Source: Coprobacter tertius
Lineage (GTDB): Bacteria; Bacteroidota; Bacteroidia; Bacteroidales; Coprobacteraceae
NCBI RefSeq assembly: GCF_024330105.1
Contig: NZ_JANDHW010000001.1
Location: 310,001 to 374,000 of the forward strand
Reading direction: 5' to 3'
DNA: 64,000 nucleotides
In this document: piece by piece, positions 6,516 through 14,569 of the stretch
Layout: each line of letters opens with the position of its first letter
Numbering within the stretch: the first letter of the stretch is position 1
Made by a program: the position numbers and the translations under genes
Notes under the pieces: generated by a model
Seen by the model: the letters and a program-made list of their open reading frames with translations, nothing else
Told to the model about the DNA's origin: nothing
The model's database searches: none

Positions 6516-8798
6516 ATGATGCATAGAAACCGTCATAATTATGTGATATATATAACGATGATGATCGTTTTTGGAGCTCTCATCTTTTTTGCTTTGGCAC
6601 ATGGAGAAAAGTTCAGCCATATCGAACCGGCTTTGAGGCATTCGCGTAATGTTTCGCCTTTCGGCATGTTTTTGCAGGTTATTACTCATAATTTACAACA
6701 TCCGATTGTTATATTGTTATTTCAGATTATTGTCATACTGGTTGTTGTAAGATTGTTTTCTTTTTTATTCAAATATATCGGGCAACCGGGAGTGATCGGC
6801 GAGATTGTTGCGGGAATTGCGTTGGGCCCCTCCTTATTAGGCCATTTTTTCCCCGAAATAGCTGTCGCTATATTTCCACCCGATTCTCTTGGAAATCTCG
6901 AATTATTAAGTCAAATCGGCTTGGTACTGTTTATGTTTGTAATCGGTATGGAGCTTGATTTCGGAATATTAAAAAATAAAATGAACGAAACGCTGGTAAT
7001 TAGCCATGCGGGTATTGTGGTACCGTTCTTTTTGGGTATTTTATCGTCTTTTTGGGTATATGAAGAATATGCTTCGACACAAACCGATTTTTTACCGTTT
7101 GCTCTTTTTATGGGTATATCCATGAGTATTACGGCATTCCCAGTGTTAGCCCGTATCGTACAGGAGCGGAATATGGCCAAAACCCAGTCCGGGATATTGG
7201 CTTTGGCATCGGCTGCAAATGATGATGTTACAGCTTGGTGCTTATTAGCTATCGTTATTGCTATTGCTCAGGCCGGGACATTCGTTAGCGCTTTGTTTAC
7301 GATCGCTTTGACGGTGGTATACATATTATTTATGTTTATACTGGTAATGCCTTTTTTAAAAAAAATCGGGAATATATATGCCAATAAAGAGGTAATTAAT
7401 AAATCGTTTGTGGGCTTTATTTTTCTTATTCTTCTGCTGTCTTCTGCTATTACTGAAACGATAGGCATACATGCTCTTTTCGGTGCCTTTATGGCCGGGG
7501 TGGTTATGCCTTCCAATATAGGATTCAGAAAAGTAATGATGGAAAAAGTAGAGGATGTAGCGACTGTAATATTTCTACCTTTATTTTTTGCTTATACCGG
7601 TTTGAATACACAGATCGGGGCAATAAATTCTCCTGAATTATGGGGTGTTTGTTTCTTTTTGGTCGCAGTATCTATTACCGGGAAATTGGGGGGATGTACT
7701 TTGGCAGCCCGTTCGGTAGGGGAAAAATGGAAAGACAGTATCGTTATCGGTACACTTATGAATACAAGGGGGTTAATGGAATTAGTCGCATTGAATATTG
7801 GCCGTGAAATGGGTATTTTATCGACCGAAGTATTTGCTATTTTGGTAATTATGGCTCTTACTACGACTTTTATGACTACACCTATTTTACATTGGGTAGA
7901 ACGATGGAAGGGAAAAGATCGTAACAAGATGCCGGGAACGCGAAGGCTGATTTTAAGTTTCGGACGCCCTGAAACCGGGAAGTTATTATTGTCGGTGGCT
8001 AATATTCTGTTTGGACAACAATTAAAAAAGATAAATGTAATAGCGGCTCATTTTACGTTGGGAACCGATTTAAATCCGGTGAAAGCCCAGCAGTATGCTC
8101 GAGATAGTTTTATTCCTGTCAGTAAACAGGCTGCTGAGTATCATATACGTTTGGATAAGAGATATAAAGTGACCGATAAGCTGAATCAGGAAATCGTGCA
8201 GTTGGTGCATAACGAGCAGTCCGATTTGTTATTATTAGGTGCCGGACCTCACTTTATGGCCGAAGGACAAACTAATAATCATTCTAAAGGTATGTTATCT
8301 AATCTTTTAGGATTTTCCAGAATGATGAGTACGATACGCGAAAAGACAATGCATTTACCCGGATCGTTATTAAGAGAAAAAATAGAATGGATTATGGATC
8401 ATACCCAAAGTCCGGTTGCTGTATTTGAAAATAGGGAATTAAAGAAAATTACCCGGGTTTCTTTGCTTATCGATACGGTCGATGATTTATTTTTGCTCGG
8501 CTATGCCGACGGAATATTCAGTGGGAAAATAGAGAATCTTACTCTACGTGTTTCGGAAGCTATGATCGGTAACGAACATTTGGAAGAAGCAATAGAAGCT
8601 GTAGATAAACGGTATGTTCCGAAACTGGGAATGGACACTTACGCACTAAGGGGGGTAGTTTGTCCTACAGGTGAAGATTTGCTCATTCTCAGTTATGATG
8701 CCTGTAAAAAGATTGCGACTAATACCGGGTGGTATGATTGTCTTCCCTCATTCCTGACGATACGACCTGCCAAAAAATCTTTCGATGCCGAAAGTTAA
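6516..8798 (+). CDS. Monovalent cation/proton antiporter (CPA2, Kef/NapA-like)
   Basis: The 760-residue inner-membrane protein exchanges a monovalent cation (Na+ or K+) for protons. An N-terminal hydrophobic segment is followed by a Na+/H+-exchanger domain of about 12 membrane segments (roughly residues 60-465). It includes the family blocks GQPGVIGEIVAGIALGPS, ASAANDDVTAWCLLA (the ion-binding acidic pair) and HALFGAFMAGVVMP. The soluble C-terminus (about 475-760) resembles tandem universal-stress-protein domains, as in several Bacteroidetes CPA2 proteins. The gene is single, with its own -7 box and a weak terminator. There is no visible tie to the sugar genes on either side. Which ion it moves cannot be read from the sequence. 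Confidence 0.9.
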   Translation: MMHRNRHNYVIYITMMIVFGALIFFALAHGEKFSHIEPALRHSRNVSPFGMFLQVITHNLQHPIVILLFQIIVILVVVRLFSFLFKYIGQPGVIGEIVAGIALGPSLLGHFFPEIAVAIFPPDSLGNLELLSQIGLVLFMFVIGMELDFGILKNKMNETLVISHAGIVVPFFLGILSSFWVYEEYASTQTDFLPFALFMGISMSITAFPVLARIVQERNMAKTQSGILALASAANDDVTAWCLLAIVIAIAQAGTFVSALFTIALTVVYILFMFILVMPFLKKIGNIYANKEVINKSFVGFIFLILLLSSAITETIGIHALFGAFMAGVVMPSNIGFRKVMMEKVEDVATVIFLPLFFAYTGLNTQIGAINSPELWGVCFFLVAVSITGKLGGCTLAARSVGEKWKDSIVIGTLMNTRGLMELVALNIGREMGILSTEVFAILVIMALTTTFMTTPILHWVERWKGKDRNKMPGTRRLILSFGRPETGKLLLSVANILFGQQLKKINVIAAHFTLGTDLNPVKAQQYARDSFIPVSKQAAEYHIRLDKRYKVTDKLNQEIVQLVHNEQSDLLLLGAGPHFMAEGQTNNHSKGMLSNLLGFSRMMSTIREKTMHLPGSLLREKIEWIMDHTQSPVAVFENRELKKITRVSLLIDTVDDLFLLGYADGIFSGKIENLTLRVSEAMIGNEHLEEAIEAVDKRYVPKLGMDTYALRGVVCPTGEDLLILSYDACKKIATNTGWYDCLPSFLTIRPAKKSFDAES

Positions 8799-8907
8799 AC
8801 GGATAAATATCGTAATAGAAGGGGCATTGAAAAAAGGAAATACATTTATTAAGGAAATCCCATTTAAAAATTATTTATCCTCATTTTTTAGAACTGTAAA
8901 AAAGAAC

Positions 8908-8940
8908 GAGGGTTTAAAATTTCGATATAAACCTTCTTTT
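8908..8940 (+). terminator. Terminator after the antiporter gene
   Basis: A 9-bp stem with one G-T pair (GAGGGTTTA/TAAACCTTC), an 11-nt loop and TTTT tail, lying between the convergent antiporter and GH92 genes. Confidence 0.45.
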
Positions 8941-8998
8941 ATAATATAAAGCTTACGCGGAATATGGCTTGTTATTGAAATGATAAATGTGTGTTAAT

Positions 8999-11900
8999 TT
9001 ATTTGTTGATGATTTTGTAAGAGGATACGTTGTCTATATTGTCGATGTTTACTACGTAGATTCCTTTCCCGGGTAAATTTATATAAGCGATTCCGTCATT
9101 TAATTGTCCTTGCCTAATGTTTGTTCCGTTCAAAGTAAAAACCGATATATTTCCATCTTGTCCTCCTTTAACGATTAATTGGTTATTATCTACGATCAGC
9201 CGGTACACAGAATCTTTCGATATGTTGGTAATACCGTCTTCCCCTTCACTGTATTTTAATTGAGGGAAATCGAATCCGTCGTTCATTTTCCAGACTGAAG
9301 CAAAATCCCAGCCGATATTTTCATAAGTGTCTCGACGACGGAGTTCGATAAGAGATTTCGGTTGTGAAACATTATCGACATAGACATATTTTATATCATC
9401 GCTATTTCTCGGCCCAGGATATTCCATTTCTTCATTATAGTAAGTATTCGATAATGTTTTTAACAAGCAATTATCATTCGATGCTCTTGCGATGAGTTTT
9501 CCCGGAAGTCCTCCATAAACTTTTTCAGCAGCGCATACGACATTGGCCAGTCCGCTTTTCCCATCTTCGAGCAGACCGTAAATACCTCCGGTATTGTTTC
9601 CGTTTCCGCTATACGGTCCGGTAACAGTCCCGGCAAAATAAGAATTTGCTACGAGTGTATTTGATACGGCTCCTACGAGTCCGCCTACCTGATAGTTATT
9701 GGATTTGATATTGCCGTGTACAAAACAATTTTCGATAAGTGTTTGTGAGTCGCTTACAGTGCCCCCTATTAATCCTCCGATATGATCGTTTCCTTCTATA
9801 TATCCTCTTACTGACACTTGATGTATTTTGCCTCCGGTACTTTTTCCTACAAGTCCTCCGACATCGGCTTTTCCGGTAATATGTACATTTTCGAGATTGA
9901 GATTTTGTATTGTCGCGTTATTTATATATCCGAAAAAACCTTGGTTCGATGAGTTTTCCCGGTTGATCGTTACATTTTTTATGGTATGTCCCTGGCCGTC
10001 GAGTGTCCCAGTAAAGGGATTGTTCTGAGAACAGATAGCATCCCATGCGGTACCTTTCAGATCGAGGTTTGCGGCTAAAAAATAACAGGCATGGGGGAGG
10101 TTTTCTATTTTTCTAAGATCGTCTGTTGTATTTATTATCATATGCGAGAGGTCTTCATTTGAAAAAGATTCTATTTGAAGGGTAACAGGGGATAAAGATA
10201 TATTTTCGTTTTTTGTTCCGGTATTTATTGTTATACGGGTGGTTCCGGTACCGAAAATTGTAATTTTATTATCATTTTTTGAGAATGAAGCTATATTGTT
10301 GTTATCGGAATTTACGGTTAAATCTTGTCCTAATGTGCTTCCGGTAAAGAATGGAATTTTATCGCCTTTTACTACGGTGTAGGAGGGTTGATAATTACCT
10401 ATGATAACACTTTTAATGGGTAATGTTTGCCAGTTGAGAACAGGATAAGCATCATCATCGATGAATTTCCATTTCGACATATCCCACAGCAAAATATTCT
10501 GGTAAAAATCGAATTTTTTTAGGTCAGTTGCCGATACATTAGCTCCTTGTAGTTTGTTTTTCCCATATTGTGCGTTACTGGAGAGGACAGGGGCCAGATT
10601 AAGGAATGTATTTCCGATTTTCATATCGGTGCAGGCATAATTATTGCTTCGTATAAAAGTGTTGCTGCTACGGTCGTTACTCGCAATACGGGTAGGGATT
10701 GGCGATACGATGTAAGGCGACATGACTACGCAATTGGTAAGTTTTCCCGAAACATCGTCTCTATCGACAAGAGTAACGATACCTGCAGCATTTGTTTTTT
10801 CGCAAGTAATTACTCCCGAAAAATAACAATTTTCTATACTGGCATCTATCAATACCCCCATAATCCCTCCTGCCTGATGCTCTCTCGAATGTATTGTCGC
10901 AGATGAATAGCAATTTTTTATGATAGACGGTTCTGAAGGACTTCCCGGTATCGCCCTTCCTGTCGCGCCGACAATACCGCCAATATGATCACGCCCTTCT
11001 AAATAACTGTTACTTACATAACACTCTTCGATGGTTGTATTTTTAGCAAGGCCAACAATACCGCCGATATCTTCGTTTCCATTAAAAAAGGCGTCTTCTA
11101 TTCCGAGCCGTTTAATTGTGGCACCTTCTGTATATGCGAACAGACCCAATTGGGCCTGTTCAGTATTACTATAACGAAGTCCTGAAATTATATGTCCGTT
11201 CCCGTCTAAAGTCCCGGTAAAACCTCTGATCGGAATCCATTCTCCTGTGACTTCTATATCGTTCATCAGTATATAATCCCCATCGGGATTGAGACGAATA
11301 TCCGAAAGGTCATCCTGGCTTCTGATCTCATTATTTACATTTTTGATCATATCCCGGGAAACCGAAAATGGAGCATCTTCTTTATTAATTCCACGGGTCG
11401 TATTCGGGGTATTACCCATTTCGAAATGCAAGGTTCCGCCATTCATAATCTCATCATAAGTAAGCCAAGAACGGGTAAAGTTTTTACCGTTTAAAGAGGC
11501 CGACTGTATATAAATATTTTCGGGAGAGTTATTTTGAGCTTCGATAATCAGTTTTTTGCCGTTTTCGAGGTGTACTGTCATTTTGGGGAAGAGCGGACTA
11601 CCGATGACATATTGGTCGGTACCGGGACATACCGAGTATAATCCCATAGCGCTGATGACATACCAGGAAGACATTTGACCCTGATCTTCATCGCCGGGAT
11701 ATCCGTCTTCGGTTGCGTTATATAAATCGGTCATTACTTTACGTACCCACTTTTGTGTTTTCCAGGGTTCTCCTGCATAATTATAAAGGTAAACCATGTG
11801 TTGAATGGGCTGATTTCCATGAGCGTACTGTCCCATATTAATCATTACCATTTCGGTCATTTCGTGAATGACATAACCGTAAGAGCCTACTTTAAAATCA

Positions 11901-13612
11901 CTGGGTTCGGAAAATACCGAGTCTATTTTTGCTACGAAATTCTTGTCTCCTCCCATCAGATTTATCAGCCCTTGTATATCGTGCATTACCGACCAGTGCC
12001 AATGCCATGCACACCCTTCGGTAAACGGACCTCCCCATTCGATCGGAGAGAAATTGGGAGTCCATTCCCCATTACTTTGCCGCCCTCGCATAAATCGGGT
12101 AACGGGGTCGTAAACATTACGGTAATTAAATATCTGGTTTCCGAAAAATTCTTCGTATTCTCGATTTCCCGATAATCGGGCAACTTGCATTGCGCAAAAG
12201 TCGTCATAACAATATTCAAGTGTTTTAGCGGTGGCTTCACCTACTCCGGGATAGGGAATGTATCCCAGCCCGAAATAATATTCCCAACCGTCGCGTCCGA
12301 TCGACGGTCCTCCGGGACCCTTAGCTGTTGCGTCGTGCTTCATGGCTTTGAGGGCTTTCAGTGGATCGAATGTACGTACCCCTTTTACATAAGCGTCGGC
12401 TAACAGAGAAAACGCATGATTTCCAATCATACCTCCGCTATGGCCGGGGAACGACCACGAAGGCAACCAGTTACTCTGATCATAAGCCTCCATGAGCGTA
12501 CGCACATAGTCGCTGTGCATCGAGGGGTGTAAAATAAGATTTAGTGGAAATTGGGCTCTGAAAGTATCCCAAAAACCATTGTCGGTATACATGGTACCTT
12601 CGTGTATATTACCGTCATAAGGGCTGTAGTAGATCGGGTTGTTATTTTTATCTTTTTCGTAAAATTTACGGGGAAATAACATCGATCGAAAGAAGCAGGA
12701 ATAAAATGTTTCGAGTTGTTCCTGAGTGGCACCTTCGATTTCTATTTTTCCTAATTTTTCATTCCAGGCTTTTTCGGCATTTTTTTTCAATTCGTCGAAT
12801 GTTTTTCCTTTAAGTTCCTGTTCGAAGTTTAATTCGGCTTGTTCGTGACTGATAAAAGAAGATACGACTTGCGCTTCGACTTTTACTCCGGGTTCGAATT
12901 TTAAATAAGCCCCTGTATTGTCACTTTCACTTTCTGTAGAATTAAAATTGAGGGCGTAATCTTTGGTGCCGTCATAGGTGCCGTAAGCTGTAAATGGCTG
13001 ATTGAATACAATGATGAAATAATTGGCAAAATTCGCCGGCACCGAACTGTTTGCATTTTTGCAATAGCCTATTACTTTTCGTTCTTCTGGGAAGATATGT
13101 ACCATACTACCTCCGCTGTTACCATCTACAACGATATAGGAAGCTTTATTGGTCGGAAAATCGAATTTGAAATGTACTCCTCGTTCGGTCGGTGTCATTT
13201 CAGTCGTTAGTCCGTTATCGAAAGTAACTTTATAGTAATGAGGTTTTGCGATTTCGTTATCATGTGAAAATTTTTGCCCCCGTTTGGTGTTGTCAACGAT
13301 GAGTGTTCCTGAAAGCGGCATTAAAGAGAAAGCGGCATAATCATTTGTCCATGAACTGCATTGGTGTGTTTGCCTGAATCCTTTAATTTCGTCTTTGAAA
13401 TATTGGTATATCCAGCCATCCCGGTTATTAGCCGTTTGAGCGGTCCAGAAATTCATTCCCCATGGCATAGCGAGGGTTGCGTATGTATTACCTCTGGTTA
13501 GTTCGAATTTTGAATTTGTCCCTTGCAGGGAATTTACATAATCGACCAATCCGTCTGCTGATGCCGTCGCTACCAGAAAAAAAGTAATTAAAATAGATAG
13601 AATTTTTCGCAT
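8999..13612 (-). CDS. Secreted GH92 alpha-mannosidase with GLUG repeats and a C-terminal sorting-like domain
   Basis: The 1537-residue protein starts with a signal peptide (MRKILSILITFFLVATASA). Residues about 20-720 are a GH92 calcium-dependent exo-alpha-mannosidase: TDNGFWDTFRAQFPL, SGGMIGNHAFSLLADAY, HEMTEMVMINMGQYAHGNQP and GDEDQGQMSSWYVISAMG, the last carrying the catalytic acidic region. Residues about 765-1050 hold GLUG-type repeats (GGIVGLAKN, GGIVGATG). An Ig-like stretch follows (about 1060-1150), then a second GLUG block (about 1155-1440). The final 70 residues resemble a type IX secretion sorting domain (GKGIYVVNI..., YKIINK). GH92 enzymes are usually about 750 residues, so the tail doubles the length. 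It is divergent from a six-hairpin glycosidase gene. Linkage specificity cannot be assigned. Confidence 0.9.
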   Translation of the reverse strand: MRKILSILITFFLVATASADGLVDYVNSLQGTNSKFELTRGNTYATLAMPWGMNFWTAQTANNRDGWIYQYFKDEIKGFRQTHQCSSWTNDYAAFSLMPLSGTLIVDNTKRGQKFSHDNEIAKPHYYKVTFDNGLTTEMTPTERGVHFKFDFPTNKASYIVVDGNSGGSMVHIFPEERKVIGYCKNANSSVPANFANYFIIVFNQPFTAYGTYDGTKDYALNFNSTESESDNTGAYLKFEPGVKVEAQVVSSFISHEQAELNFEQELKGKTFDELKKNAEKAWNEKLGKIEIEGATQEQLETFYSCFFRSMLFPRKFYEKDKNNNPIYYSPYDGNIHEGTMYTDNGFWDTFRAQFPLNLILHPSMHSDYVRTLMEAYDQSNWLPSWSFPGHSGGMIGNHAFSLLADAYVKGVRTFDPLKALKAMKHDATAKGPGGPSIGRDGWEYYFGLGYIPYPGVGEATAKTLEYCYDDFCAMQVARLSGNREYEEFFGNQIFNYRNVYDPVTRFMRGRQSNGEWTPNFSPIEWGGPFTEGCAWHWHWSVMHDIQGLINLMGGDKNFVAKIDSVFSEPSDFKVGSYGYVIHEMTEMVMINMGQYAHGNQPIQHMVYLYNYAGEPWKTQKWVRKVMTDLYNATEDGYPGDEDQGQMSSWYVISAMGLYSVCPGTDQYVIGSPLFPKMTVHLENGKKLIIEAQNNSPENIYIQSASLNGKNFTRSWLTYDEIMNGGTLHFEMGNTPNTTRGINKEDAPFSVSRDMIKNVNNEIRSQDDLSDIRLNPDGDYILMNDIEVTGEWIPIRGFTGTLDGNGHIISGLRYSNTEQAQLGLFAYTEGATIKRLGIEDAFFNGNEDIGGIVGLAKNTTIEECYVSNSYLEGRDHIGGIVGATGRAIPGSPSEPSIIKNCYSSATIHSREHQAGGIMGVLIDASIENCYFSGVITCEKTNAAGIVTLVDRDDVSGKLTNCVVMSPYIVSPIPTRIASNDRSSNTFIRSNNYACTDMKIGNTFLNLAPVLSSNAQYGKNKLQGANVSATDLKKFDFYQNILLWDMSKWKFIDDDAYPVLNWQTLPIKSVIIGNYQPSYTVVKGDKIPFFTGSTLGQDLTVNSDNNNIASFSKNDNKITIFGTGTTRITINTGTKNENISLSPVTLQIESFSNEDLSHMIINTTDDLRKIENLPHACYFLAANLDLKGTAWDAICSQNNPFTGTLDGQGHTIKNVTINRENSSNQGFFGYINNATIQNLNLENVHITGKADVGGLVGKSTGGKIHQVSVRGYIEGNDHIGGLIGGTVSDSQTLIENCFVHGNIKSNNYQVGGLVGAVSNTLVANSYFAGTVTGPYSGNGNNTGGIYGLLEDGKSGLANVVCAAEKVYGGLPGKLIARASNDNCLLKTLSNTYYNEEMEYPGPRNSDDIKYVYVDNVSQPKSLIELRRRDTYENIGWDFASVWKMNDGFDFPQLKYSEGEDGITNISKDSVYRLIVDNNQLIVKGGQDGNISVFTLNGTNIRQGQLNDGIAYINLPGKGIYVVNIDNIDNVSSYKIINK

Positions 13613-13683
13613 AATGTAAGAGGTATTATGAGGGTTGTTTTGTATGGTGTAGTGAAAAAGTTAAAGCACTTTATGATGATAAA

Positions 13684-13715
13684 CAAAATTAAAAATATAT
13701 TCCGTATAATACAAA
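13684..13715 (-). promoter_or_regulatory. Promoter of the GH92 gene
   Basis: On the minus strand, TTTG (13712-13715) is followed after 20 bp by TAATTTTG (13684-13691), matching the Bacteroidetes TTTG / TAnnTTTG promoter. The predicted leader is about 65 nt. Confidence 0.6.
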
Positions 13716-14569
13716 TTTTTTTTATTTCGTTTGAGTATAGAAGTTTTTCTTTTAAATATAAGACGTTTAATGTAGAATATCCGGGGGAGAGAAGAAATCA
13801 AATGTTTTAAATGGGACTTTCTATTTGCATTGATTTTTGAAGGTTTAAAAAGTTTATTCGAAGTTTTATTGTTTTGAGAAAATAGCAGAACCGAAATACC
13901 TCTTTGTAACTTTATTTGTGTTAAATTATGTTTAAAATCAATCTACAATGTGTTGTAGGGCTAAAGCATCAAAAAAAAATAGGAAAATAGACGGGAGAAA
14001 ACGATTATTTTTTAAAATATCATATATATCTTTGTTTCAAAATTTCGGAGAAATCTTATATCAAAATTGATATATAAATCTTCGGGAGGGAAAAACTGAA
14101 TATTAATATCGATGTGAATCGCAAAAAAACTCTTATAATGACACCTATCGACTATGTGAATAGTCCGTTCCCGTTTGTTTCCCGAAGATTTATTTTTTAG
14201 CTATCATTTATTTGCGGAAACCATCTTTTCTTTATTGTGATTGTTTAACTTTGCGGGTGATAAAATTCGTGAATATGCATCTTTATTGTATCCGAAATGA
14301 AGGATATAGAGAGATGTATGAAAATATTTGTAATGTTTCTGTCTGAATTGTGATTTTGTTAGAGAAAAATATCGATACAGAGATTTTGAGTGATAAAAAT
14401 GAAAAGTATATTCTAAAAATAAAGTGTTCCCGATATATTTATTACCTTCACACCTCGAAATAATTCAGGGGTCGTTTTGTGATCCTAATCGTATTTTGGA
14501 TTTTTAAAATAATCATTTGTGTTTTTTTAATTATGCTGTAAGTCCTGAGGGACGATTAAATATTGTGCT
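13716..14569. other. Long intergenic region between divergent glycosidase genes
   Basis: No convincing protein gene is present. The stretch is very AT-rich. It holds a TAnnTTTG box at 14027-14034 (TATCTTTG), the candidate RNA at 14041-14198, and another box at 14246-14253 (TAACTTTG). The last could serve the plus-strand glycosidase gene, but with a leader of over 300 nt and no clear -33 element. Confidence 0.5.
14041..14198 (+). ncRNA. Candidate structured small RNA with two GTGA-capped hairpins
   Basis: A TAnnTTTG box (14027-14034) precedes the stretch. A 14-bp perfect long-range stem (14074-14087 with 14180-14193, arm ATAAATCTTCGGGA) closes it and is followed by six Ts, as at a terminator. 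Inside are CGAT-GTGA-ATCG (14110-14121) and GACTAT-GTGA-ATAGTC (14150-14165); both have GNRA-type tetraloops. A further hairpin, TATATCAA-AA-TTGATATA (14057-14074), precedes the closing stem. The pattern fits a folded RNA of about 155 nt. I do not recognise it as a known family. Confidence 0.45.

Noticed and set aside
13628-13810. A 60-codon open frame upstream of the GH92 gene
   Set aside because: It overlaps the GH92 promoter on the other strand and its composition is that of AT-rich noncoding DNA.
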